NCBI GenBank assembly: GCA_945643635.1
Contig: CALZFC010000033.1
Location: 2,803,001 to 2,867,000 of the forward strand
DNA from: Allodiplogaster sudhausi
Taxonomy: Eukaryota; Nematoda; Chromadorea; Rhabditida; Diplogasteridae
Direction: 5' to 3'
DNA length: 64,000 bases
The translations under genes and the position numbers were made by a program. The notes under the pieces were generated by a model that did no database searches, was not told where the DNA came from, and was given only the letters and a program-made list of their open reading frames with translations. This document shows positions 1 through 12,800 of this stretch, in pieces; within the stretch, counting starts at the first letter, position 1, and every line of letters starts with the position of its first letter.

Positions 1-3000
1 CGTAGTCGAGTGCCGTTTTGAGTGTCACAACGCCAGAGTCTGCATCAACAGCAAATGGCATTCCCTCTCCGTCCACTTCCTTCAGTGAGTAGAAGACTCG
101 GCCAAAGACACCGCTATCGGCGTCCTTTGCAATAACCTGTAATTTAAAAATTAGTTATCTCTTATTAATCACACTTTCTATATCCCTAATAATAGGTCTT
201 AAAAATTCCTACTACCGCAATATATAGTAATTCTCAATGCACAACAAAAAAAAACTAAAACTGTTTGAGATTTCCATAAGGTTTGTTTCAAGAAACAACA
301 GTGCCAGAAGGCTAATTTGTTGTAAGGTCGTCATAGTGATCTCTACTCAAACGCCAATATGAAGTGCTTACCTTGGCGACTTGGCTGCCCTTCTTGGCTG
401 ACTCGCTGATGACAACTTTGTATGGAGAACCGATGAAGGACGGGATGTTGTCGTTTACGTCCAGCACCTCAATAGAGAATGAATATATAATAGCGATTAA
501 ATAAGTGAAGATAATAAAGGATAAAGGAAAAAAAATAAGTAAACAGAACCTCAATGCTGACTGCAGCTTCTGCGGAGAGAGGAGGATCGCCAGAGTCCAC
601 AGCACGAACTCGCACTGCCAGTCTTTGCTGCTTCTCGTAGTCAAGCACTTTGGAGAGCCGCAATTCTCCTGAAAATCACTCAATTAGCTTATTCATAGTT
701 CACATGAAAAAGTGCCAGCTTCTGTTCAATAAATAAGCAAGCAATGGTCAAGGAATGAACAGTTGCATCAATAACAACAAAATAAAAACATTTTAGAGTA
801 ACAGCCTAACCGGTTTGCTTGTTGATGGTAACAAATCGGTTGTCGGCGTGGCCCTCGACCAGTTCAAATCTCACCATTTCGCCCTCGTCTCCTCCATCTG
901 CCTTCAGCTTCAGCAACGTGTAACCGACGGCTTCATTTTCCAACACCTTAACATCAGCCTATAATGGAGGAAATACAAGGCCAAAAAGATAATAAACACT
1001 AATGGGTGGGTAGGGTCTTTTGTGCGCCGAAAGGAAGGTAGGTTAATGTAGAAACTAAATTTTTTGAGCAAAAAGTGTTTGGGGTAGTTAGTTCTTGATA
1101 AAGGTACAAAAACAGGATGGGTGCCCCGTTTCTTATCTACCTGTTTTTTTTACACCGAACAGAATTTCAATAGAATTAACCAAGACAGGAAAATATAATT
1201 TTAAAAAGCATACACTTATAGTATACTCTTGGCGTTCGAAGGCAGGAGCGTTGTCATTCTGGTCAGCGACTGATACGATTACGGTTGCTGCAAGAGGATG
1301 ATGCGATGGAAATATCTTATATTAATAACTAGAAGAGGGGATGAAAATGAGAGAAAGTGGCAGATAGAGAGAAAAGAAAGAAAGATGTACGCAAAAGAGT
1401 GGAGAGAGGCAGAGTGGTGAGAGACAGAGAATCCTCGATATACCGGCTGGCCACAACTTACCCTGTGCACTCTTGGGCTGCTTCTCATCTCCGTCTGTAG
1501 CAACCACGGTGATCTTGTATTTTGCCTGTTTCTCTCGATCAAGAGCAGCGACCAATGAGAGTACTCCGGTCTCTTCATCCAAGCGGAAGGCAGACAGCTG
1601 AAATAGACATGAAATATCAAAATTCAGCAGAAACGTGGCAAATAAACCCGTAGCCACCAGCGATATTTTTTCCTTTTAAAAGCTCATTCGACATTTTACT
1701 TACAAGGGAAGTCATCATTCGAAAGCTCTCAACGAGCTGGTAACGTATTTGATGTTTATAGCTGCAGAAGAGAGCGCTAGAAAAACCGAAGCACAAGCGC
1801 ACCTGGGTCTGGAAGGGCCCCGGCTTGGTAGAGGCCCCTTCCAGACCAGGCCCCTGCAGCCGCAAAAGTTAAGAAATCGAACGGGATTTTTTTTATGCGG
1901 AATGTAAGCGACTTGCTCTTACAGAGAAACAAAATTCAGGTAGAAATAATGTATCCGCGGTTGTTTAAGGCAAAAACATGAACGTTTTTGAGACATATGG
2001 ACTTTTTGAGAATATGAAAATTTTACAGCGTGATTTAATATGTCAACTATTATTTTTCGTGTTTAAAACATATTGAAAAAGAGTAACTAGTGGCTTAAAA
2101 CTCAAAAATCTCTAAAGAAAAAAATTTATTTTTCTCCATACAAAACAGGCCATTTTTCACCAAAGGGGGACGGACGGACCCCTTTGGTGAAAAATGGCCT
2201 TAAAAATTTTTTTTCCCAAAAGTCATCAGAAATGAAGTTATTAATTATTATATGGCCTACTGTTACGTAAACATTTGTTGTAGAGTCCGTAAAGCTAGCA
2301 CATATCGTGCAAATGTTAATTTTTGGGTATTTTTCCTGCAATTTCGGCGAAAAAGAATCTCTTCTGCAGCAATAAACATCAAAAACCTTACTAGCTCGTT
2401 CAGAGCTTTCGAACGATGTATAATATGTTGTAACGCTCACTTAATACCTGATGAACAGTACGGATTTAGACCAAAACGCTCCATTGATTACCAGTTGCTA
2501 GGTTGTCTCGAACATTGGACCGCTGCCATCTCCCGATCCCATTCCACTGATATCGTCTATTTTGATCACGCTCGGGCCTTCGACCGTGTCTCCCATGCCA
2601 AACTCATCCATAAGCTCACACTTTTCTCCCTTCCTCCTAAATGCATCTCCTGGATCTCTGCCTTCCTTAGTAATCGCACTTTCTCCGTCCGCGTAGGCTC
2701 CTCCCTTTCCCCTCCCTTACCTGTCACTAGTGGCATCCCGCAAGGGACTGTTCTTGGTCCGCTCCTGTTTATCTTATTTACTAGCGATCTCCCATCACTT
2801 GTCTCTTCCCATGATGTTCACTCGCGTTGTTTTGCAGATGACCTCAAGATTTACCGCTCTTTTCCTAGTTCCACCTCTAATGCTCCCCTCCAGGCAGCCA
2901 TTGATGAAGTCTCCGCCTGGGCCATCAATTGGCAGCTCCCCCTGGCCCCCTCTAAGTGCTCAGTCCTCCACATTGGAAAAACCAATCCTAACACTACTTA

Positions 3001-6000
3001 CTACCTTAACGGTTCCCCTCTCCCCTCCGTCCCAATCATGCGTGACCTTGGCGTCATTATAGATCCCCTCCTCTCCTTCTCTCCCCACTGTTCCTTTCTC
3101 ACTAACAAAGCCATAAGCAAATGCCACCCCATCCTTCGCTCTCTTCGCTCTAGAAATAAGAATGTCCTCCTCTCGGCTTATATCCTGTACATCCGTCCCT
3201 TGCTAGAATCGTGTTCCTCTGTATTCTCTCCGCGTCTTAAGAAGGATATCCGCAAGTTAGAAAAAGTCCAAAACTATTTCACGCGTTTTATTTACAGACG
3301 ATCCCTTGGCTATTCTAACCCCAGGGATGTCCCCAACTCTACTGCCCGTAACACCGCCCTCTCCCTGCACTCTCTTCTAACTCGCCGTCAACATGTAGAC
3401 TTTACCCTTGCGCGTAGACTCGTTTTTGGCCATAGGCGTATATCGGACCGTGTCCCCCACTATTTTCATTTCCGTAACTCTCGCACCCGCGATTTGTCCT
3501 TCCTTCTCTCCTACCCGTCCACCCGTTCCTCCATTCGCAACCACTCCTTCTTTATAAGAGCCGCCAAGGCCTTCAACGCCCTTGCAAAACATACCAATCC
3601 CTCTTCCCTCTCTTCTCCTGCTCCTCACCCAATCCATTAATTATCCACTTCTGTACCATTCTTCATTGTTATCCATATCACTATTTCCCCTTATCCATTT
3701 CACTATTTCTATCTATTTATGTCTATTGCTATTCCTACTGCTATCTTCACATCACACACATATATATTCATCAAACACGTGCTTGACGCGTAATAAAATC
3801 AATCAATCAATCATGGTTTGTCACACCCCGCCGAAAGACTTCCCTTGTTAGACCTCTTTTTTGAAGCACAGTTTTAATGGCCCTAGCATGTGGATATAAT
3901 ATGATCTCTTGAAGATTTCGCTTTAAGATTGTTCATCTCTGACCTGAGCATCTGGCGCCATCGAGTACTGGACGCGTCCGAAGGCGCCGGCGTCCGAGTC
4001 ATGAGCAGCAACTCGCGCAACGAAAACTCGCTCTGTCTCGGTTGCGGCTTCGTTTTCCTTCACAGTCACAGCGTATTCCTTCTGCAATGAAAGAATTCTC
4101 GTTCAAGGAGACGAGTTGAAACTACTGCAAAGTAGTAAGTTTATTTTCACTCTCATGAAAAAGTTCTCCATACACGATATAAAGACAAGAGATATGATGT
4201 AAAAACCTTCTCAAACTCGGGCGGGTTGTCATTCTCATCCAGCAGCAGAATGAGGATGTCCTCGTCACACTCGAATGGCGTAGTCGCGTCCCTTGCCGCT
4301 TCCGCGTGCCGCGTCAGGGCGAATCTGCCGCGTCGCTCGCGATCAAGAGCGCCGGAGACGCGAAGGACTCCGCTCTTCACGTCCACGGCAAAGGGGAGGC
4401 CAGAGGTGTCAGGGGAGATGTCACTCGATGAAGGCAGAAGAGAGTAGATCATGTTTGGAATGGCTGATCCCGTTGACCCAGGGGCAAGAGGCTCCAGTTC
4501 AGGAAGAACTGTGCCTTCTTTGGTGTTCTCTAGAACCTACAAGTAACTTCGTTGTGGCAAAAAGTTAATATCAACGACATGAAGGATACCACTAACAATA
4601 ATAGCACATGCTCCCTAAAAAAAAAAATTTCTCCACTTTTTCATGCTTCCGAATCTCGATTGATAACAGATACACTTCAAGGCTACAAACCTTGATTACT
4701 TTCCGCTTCGATGGACACTCAACAGACGCACGCGCTGTCGGTGTCGAGTGAATCTGGAATATTAATTCCGCATTTGAAGATTTAAAAAGTGTATTAGACA
4801 TAAGAAGATGATGAACATACAGTGACAGTGGCTCGGCTGGTGTGAACTCCATCGTGTGCAAGCAGAAGCAGTTCGTAGCTTCTTGTGCCCGCCGAGATTA
4901 GGGACTGCAATTAAAAAATGTAAACATTTTTACAAAACAAATAAAGTGATTAAGTGAAATTAAGTGAACTATCGCGAAAATACGTAAGAAACTTCCTTGT
5001 AAATGCAAGTTGACCTGTGGACTTCGATGGCTGGCGAGTGTGATTCTTCCCTGGTCATCTACGGCAAAGAAGCCATCCTCGTTGCCAGCTCCAATGAACA
5101 GGCGAGTCTGGTTGTGGGGAGGAAGGTCGGCATCCTGGAATTGGAAGGAGAGCTATCATTAAGCTGTGCTTCTTCTCACTTTATCATCTTCTGAAGACTG
5201 TTCAACTTAACTATTTTGATCATAGGCTTAGGCAATATAAGTGACTTACCGTAATCAAAACTCTCGCAATCGTTTGGCCAGGCACAAGCGAAGATGGATT
5301 GATGCGGATCGTGTAATTCGTCTCATCGAAGACTGGCGGAGAATCATTCGCATCGACAATCTAAACAAAGCGAGGGATATTAAAAATAACATTAAAATAA
5401 AAATTTAAAAGGAAGAAGAATTTAATATGACAAACTGATGGCCTTGAAACAAAAGCAAACCTTGATGGTGAATGGAAGATCACTACTTTTGCCGCCTTCG
5501 TCAGTTGCGCGAGCAGTCAGCTGGTACTTCGACCTAGATATTTTATAAATATACGCCAGAAAAAAACCATCTTCTTTTTTTCCAAAACCAGACTAACTTT
5601 CTCTCCCTATCGAGTGTCTTAGCCACTGTAAGCCAGCCAGAATTCGGATCCAAGTGGATGTCAGATGAGGCTTCACTCTGGAATGTCAGTTAAAATCAAC
5701 CTTTCCTTCTTTGCCCCTTTTAAAACAGAACAACATAAGATGAACATTTCTTTTCTAATTTCAAGTGTATGCATAAAAGAGAGACTGACATCAAGCAGAC
5801 TGAATGTAATCTTCGCGTTCGTTGCATAATCTTCATCGGTAGCAGAGAAAACGGCAATGCTTGTTCCAATCTGAAATGTTAATATTCATAAGAGCCATGG
5901 CATATCTTTCTTTCAGCTACTTTCAACCCCTCTATCCCTATTTGGTTCTCGATATCTCAGACTGACCTCTGCATCCTCGCCAACGCTGAGGTGTTCGTAG

Positions 6001-6817
6001 CTGCCTCTGAAGAGTGGCGCGTTGTCGTTGACGTCTTCCACCTCCACCACAACTGTTGCCGAGGCGTGCGCCCCGCCTGCCGCCCGTGCCACCACAACAA
6101 AACGCCAGAGGGAGCTGAATAAGTGGGAACTTTGTGAGTGCAAACACTTTCTTTTAAACAAGTTCACCATATTTCTACAAATATGTTATTCAAGTACAAG
6201 TCAGAAATTTTCTAACAATTAGCAAACGAACTTTCATCTGTCTGAAAGGACCAAAACAACCTGACATCAGTTCTCTGTCGAGCAGTGCTTGGACGTGTAG
6301 TTTTCCGTTGCGGTCGATCGAGAAAGGCAGTGATTCCATGGTTGAAACGAGCTCGTAGCGGACATCGCCGACGTCTGAAGAAAGTCTCTTTCCTCGCGGG
6401 AAATACTAGCAGAATAGTAAAAAAAAACGCAAGGAACACACAAATAGTGTATGAGACATATTCATTCCAACAAATGCGCTTCTTCATTCATTCATACCCG
6501 TCGCAGTCTGCTGAATTCCGCCAATCAGAAAGCCTACTTCCACATCTTCGGGCACGTTGAAGCGGTACAGGCTAAAATAATATTAAATAAACTACTGTCT
6601 TCTTCTTGGAAATATGTTGTCTCTTAATTAGATGTTAATCACATTTATTGTCCATTTCAACAACATCGGACTATTAAATGTCAAAGAACGAACCTGTTCG
6701 CAAATCTCGGTAGGGCGACATCTGGAGGAGCGACACTGACAGCCAAGAATGCCGAGGTCGAGTGGGGAGGGTTTCCGGCATCCGTTGCTCGTACCACCAG
6801 TTGGAGCGTGCGGCCAG
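1..6817 (-). CDS. cdh-4: Fat-like cadherin, exons 63-81 (continues past the left edge)
   Basis: Exons in transcript order: 6694-6817, 6498-6571, 6266-6374, 5967-6114, 5790-5870, 5598-5677, 5461-5533, 5250-5360, 5015-5134, 4821-4904, 4691-4753, 4207-4536, 3944-4081, 1462-1597, 1214-1287, 811-958, 550-668, 372-467, 1-136. Linkers are EDVNDNAPLF, VDANDSPPVF, DENDNPPEF, DQNDNAPAF and DVNDNIPSF. Strand motifs include ALDRERRG, ALDREKQA and VLDYEKQQ. The last exon reads TLKTALDY at the edge, so the gene continues leftwards. The intron 1598-3943 is enlarged by two mobile elements. The exon at 1214 ends YTIS before GTATGC; the nearer GTATAC donor would break phase. Confidence 0.88.
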
Positions 6818-9800
6818 CTGAGAGGGATACCCTCTTCATCTCCATCTCTCTCATCTCATCCATTACATAAACCATTCAACGCAAATTTCAAGCTCAAGTA
6901 TAACAAATTCCAAACAATTACCTATTCCGGCGAGAGTGGCTTCGGGACCAACGGAGACAACTCCAATGCGTTCATCAATCCTCAAACCATGAGAATCGCC
7001 AGAGAGTGCATACTCAATGTGGTCAGCTTCATCCGAGTCTACCGCCGACACCTGATGGTGAGAACAATTACATTTACACATCTCTGGGAGCTTCTTATAT
7101 CAAGAATAAATAATGAAAGCTTTCATATATTGTATTTTAAAAATGAAACCAAATTTTTCACCAAATAAAGGCTCAATATAATAGGAAACCTGGATAACTG
7201 CTTCGCCTGGCTTAGCTGCTGCAGAAACCGATGCAGAATATCTGAAGAGAGCAGCACATCTTAACTTTTTCACTACTTTCTTCTTTGAACTCCATTCTCT
7301 TTCATATCGCTCATGTTTTTATGCATTCTCTATCCAAAAGCGTCACTAATAATTCTTGACTGACTCCTTGACTGGAAACTCGGGCGTTGAGTCATTCTCG
7401 TCAGTGACGCGAAGAGTGAGCGTGCTGAAGGCGCGTCTTCCCAGTGCATCCGACACTATCAGTGGAATCCTCAAGATAGAAGGTTCATTTTATTAATTGT
7501 AAATCAGTCACAAATTGGAGTCACAAACTGAACATTGTACAAATTTAGCTATTCTAGTTTATACCTACAAAAAAATTCCAAAATAACAAAAGAAAAAATT
7601 TTCTTACACAAAGACGTGGCCATCACGGTAGTTGAGTACTCGCTTCAAGTGCACCTTGCCGCTGGTACTCTCTACGCTGATTGGCCAGGTCGGAGAGGAG
7701 GCAGCGCCCTTCTTGGCCACGCCCCCTCCATTGCTGCCACCGAGTGAGAATGAGAGGGGAGCAACTCCTTCCGAGGCATGCAGTGTCAGAAGAGGATGTG
7801 TTGAAGATCTTAAGATGGTATTCTTATGTTTTACATAAGGTTAGGCAAGAAAGGTAGAATGTAGCAAAGTGAATGACGGACCACTTAAAACACAGGAAGC
7901 AAAGGCGACAATTGTTCAAAAAATACTTGTTGTCAAACGAGAATACTTAATTAACCTCTAGCAATAGTTTATTTGAAAAAAACTCGCTCCCCCCATTGAT
8001 GATGTCGAAAGGCTATAACCTAGTCGGGCTTTCCTTGACAGTGACAACGTATTGACTTTGTTCGAATCTCGGAGGTGGAGAGCGGGCAGAAGAGATTCCC
8101 AGAGAGACCTGTGCAAGGACAGGTTAAACGTTCCCACGACAAGAATGCAGAAACTAGAGATTCGGAACCTGAAGTCGTCCAAAAGCGGTGAATATGCCAT
8201 CAGAGACCGAGATATTCAGCGTCTTTGCTCTCTCTTCCAGATCTTCATCTTCGATCTCTCGTCCAAGGCGAACCTTAACAAGCCTCAACTCAAATTAGAA
8301 GCTCTACGCGATCTTACATGAATTGGCGGTTTAGAAAAGGTTTAATATATCATGCCCGACTGACCACTCCGCTGTTCTTGTCCACCGACAGCAGAGTGTC
8401 ATCTCCGTCGATGACCGAGTACAGAAGACGCGCTCCGTCTGGCAGAGAAGCCACGGTATCCTTCAACACATTAGCCTATTAGAACTTATCGTTTCCAAAA
8501 CACAAATAACTCAAGATAACCCTATCTATAAAGGCATGCAAAGGTAAGCAAGGGAAAGGCCTGCTCATATCGACAACCAGTCTTTATTGGATAGAAACAA
8601 TAAACAATGGATGAGCGGCGCACCATGTCCACGACACTCATGATGGTGACAAAGTCGCCTGGCTTGGCGGAGTCCAGAATCGTTGCTGCTGCGAAGGGCT
8701 GCACAAAGTGAGGTGATTCGTCGTTCGCATCCACAACCTGCAAGGCAGAGCTTTCATTAATCGTGTCCCTATATTTGAATCAGAGGAAAGTAAATGCTAA
8801 TAGTTATTATTTGCTTCCAAGAAGTGACCTCGACAACGACAAGGGACTTGGCTGGTTGTTCGAGGGCTGCGTCTCGAGTTGCAGCTGCGTGAAGTGTGTA
8901 AACGGGTTGTGTTTCGAAGTCGAGAGGAGCGGCCAGCGAGAGAGACCCAGTCGAAGCATCCAGGGAAAACACTGCAATCATTCATACTTTTAAGTAGTAA
9001 TTATAACAGAACAATGGCTCCATTTTATGAATTCTGAATAACTCTTCTACCAATGGTTCACTGATCATCGAACATAGTCTAACATGGGAAGTAACCTGTA
9101 GCATTGACGCCATGCAATGAGTAGATCACTTGCCCGTCTTCTTCTCTTTCTCTGCCCTCTCCTCCAACCACCGTCACTCTGCCAATCTCCGTCCCTGAGG
9201 GCGTCTGCTCGCTCACTCGGATTTGGTACGTGCTGTTCACGAATCGAAGTCGCCGTCGATCTCCAGTTGTCACCTTATCAAGAAGAAACATTAAATAAAT
9301 TTCTGCACATAAAAAGAAAAGCCCAGAATTCAATCACTCAGCTAATTAATAACGTCGTAAAATATTTATTTGACATTTGCTGCACGTGAAAGACACTAAA
9401 GTCTACCTCCACAACAGCATGGGCAGTGTCACTTAGATGCGGTCTTGTCGCATCTCGTGCCTGGATGGTGAGATTGTAGAAATGGATCGCGTTTCTTTCT
9501 TTTTCATCCTCGGTCATCTCTGCTGTTCTCCTCTCGAATGCTTCTTCTAGCGCAGATGTCGCGACGCTAAGCTCACCTAGAACATCAATATCTCAAAAAT
9601 CCAAAACCAGTAAACATTTTTTTAACTGCACACGACATGGCTGATAAAGTTCGTACCAGTGTCCAAGTCAATTTCGAAGAGTCGTTCGTCATCGCCGTGT
9701 TCAATGGAGTAGAGCACCCGTGCATCTTTGGCATCACTGACAGCCTCCACTCTCGCCAAGTTCAGCGACTGCTTGCGGCTCCTTGAGGTCGTCACTTTCG

Positions 9801-12800
9801 TCGTGTAAGTTCGCTGCTTGAAGCGAGGCCGGGCAGCGTCAACAACCTCCAACCAAGGAGGGTATTGTCAAAACACCAACTGACAACGTAAATTACAGGC
9901 CTATTATGCGTACCTCAACACGGACAACAGTGTCCGTCTTCAGTGACGGACTTCCTCCGTCAGATGCTACCAGATTGAAGTGGAAGTTGGTTTCTTCGTT
10001 CAGATCTTCGGCAGCGAGAATGGCAGAATCCTTTGAAGAGATTGTCAGCTGAGATGGTAGATCAGAAGAGGAGAAGGAGACCGTTCCATTGATACCAGCA
10101 TCCGCATCTGTCGCTCGAATGGTCAACAACTGCAAAGATCCCCTTTCAATCTACTTACAATGGTTCTTCCCTTGTCTGTTACTATTCACAACACTGATTG
10201 AGATAATTTGAGAGTCTCATACCTTGGCTCCCTTCTTGGTTCCCTTCGGAACTGCGACATGAAGTGGAAGACGGAGGATGACTGGCGGGTTGTCATTCTC
10301 ATCCAGCACGGAGACACGCACTATGCACTGCACAACTCGAGAGGCGGAGGGAGAGGAAGAGTGAGAGCGAGCCTGTAATTATTCCACTTCATTTAATTTG
10401 GTTCTAAAAATTACAAGTAGTGAATAAAAGCTGATTCGAGAACATTATTCTCAAGGTATGCGAAATGAATGAAAGACATAGTCGATGTGATTGATTTAGA
10501 CTAAGCAATTCAACCCGTTCATCAATGATACGAATGCGTGTATAAGAAACGGAGCTACAGAAAAGTACCAGCAAGGAAAAAACAGTTGTACTCACCTGCA
10601 CAACTAGCAGAATATGCTGTTCCTTCTCTCGATCCAAGGCTTGTGGTCCGATGAAAGACAGCTGACCAGTGGCAGCAGAGAGGGCAAAGTCGTCCCGCCC
10701 ACCGAGGAGAGAGTACGAGACTGGAGAGGCGGCAGACGACGAGGCAGAACCCGTATGCAGAACCACCACCTGGGAGAAAAGACTTTTAGAAGACGCAATA
10801 TTCCATTCAATATTCAATAGTATTCAATTCATAATTAAATGTGGAATATTAATTTTACGACAAAAAAAACTCGCTTACCGTGACAATCGGGATTGGTTTC
10901 TCAGGGGAGACGTTCTCAGGCACCGTGGCGGTGTACACGGACTGGGCAAAGCGGAAGTCGCTAGTCGGGCGGCGGACGTGGACTCTGACTACGGTAGATG
11001 CTGTGTGCAAGCCATCAGACACGAAGACGTCCAGCTGGAGGAGGAAAGAGTCTTTAATAAGAACAAATATCATCCTTGATGCATTCTTGAAGAAAATGCT
11101 TTTATTTACATGTATATCTCAATTGATCACTGCGGGTAAATGAATTTTTTTTACACTTTAGACAAAAAAGCTCTCACCTTGTACAGCCTCTCGGTGAAAT
11201 TGCGAGACTCCCCGAAGACAATGAGTTCACCAGAAACTGCATCGACACGGAAGAGAGAAGTGCTCGAGTCGTTCTCTTGTTGTCTCCTCAGCCGGTAGCG
11301 CAGCTCGCCTACCGTATCCTCGTCTTTCGCTTCGAGAGTTAGCAGCCGTACTCCTGGCACCGTCGGTAGAATCAGGTCAGCAGTGTATTCGGAAGACGTG
11401 AAGCGAGGTGCGCAATCGTTGACGTCCTACAAACAGCATGAAAGCTAAAATTGGATATAATGTAAGAAGAACAAACGAGTAGATTACAAGGACAGGATAT
11501 GAGGCATAAAGTGCAAACAACTATTTTTGAGCATATTTTTGTTTTTTTTTCTCACCATGACGTTAACTACGACAAGCGCAGCAAGCGGTGAGGTCATGAC
11601 CGGTCTGCCCATGTCGCGTGCCACCACGTGGAAGCGCCATTCGTGAAGCTTCTCGAAGTCAAGAGGCCGACGGGCAGTCACCGCACCCGACATGTAGTCA
11701 ACCTGACAAAGGCATCTCTCGTTTTTCAAACTGCCCTTCTCTCTATCTGTATCTCTCTCTCTTTCTCTACATCTTCTACGTTCAGTCAATCACTTCGTCA
11801 ATTCTACATCTCTCTAGCTCCTCTTCCAGCTCTCATTCTTCGTCAATTTGTAAAATTGTAACATTTCTTTCATAAAATTGGTTAAAAAAGATCTAACGGT
11901 GAAATAAGGATCATCTCCTAGGATGCGATAGCCGACGAGTGCATTAGGCCCAGAGTCACGATCAGTTGCCGACAGCGTGAGTGGGGTTGAGGTGAAAGTG
12001 GACGCGTCGCTTTCTGCCACAACAGCCGCTCCTTCAAACGAGGGCGAACGTTTAGATTTGCTTATGAAACAATGGAAAGAAGTTTAAATAAGTTTGTTCG
12101 AAAATCTATGAATACAAGAGAATATCTTTTCCACATTGCTAACAGTTTAGTGTGCCTGTTGTGAGGTGTGCAATAGCAGTCTTCGTTAACCTGCTGTTCC
12201 ATTCTCTCGAATGAATCCCCGGTATACTTGCTGGCGGAAGACGGGCGGATGCTCATTTGTATCAATCACTTTCAGCACGACCTGAAATTCACTCGATCTT
12301 ATTTTTTATCTATTCAATATTAACCTAAACTGCAGTCGGCTATCCTTACGCAACAAGATTGAATTGCTTTTCATAGGTGAATAAAAAGGTTAAATCACAA
12401 ACCTTTGTGGTAGCCTCCATGCCGTCGCTTCCCACTGCGGTCACCGTGCAGTTCACACTTCTTGTACGCACCTTCGTCAGCCATCTGATAAAAGAACTCA
12501 AGTTCAACAAAAACTACGGAAGAAAGCTACTCCCAACACATAGGATTTCACGAAATAGAAACCTCTTGAGTCGGATAGCTCCCGAAATGGGATGGACGAT
12601 GATCCAAGTGCACTTCTCTCGAAGTTCATATCGAAGGAGTTGACCATCCGTGGCAGCAGAGGAGGCGGAGACAACGAGCAGAAGAGTTCCAACGGGTGTA
12701 TTCGCGCGCACCATTCGATGGTAGACAGCTCTGGAAACAGAAGGACGTTATTCCACGGAGGTTGCAAAAGAAGACGTTTAACTTATAATTAATTGTGAGA

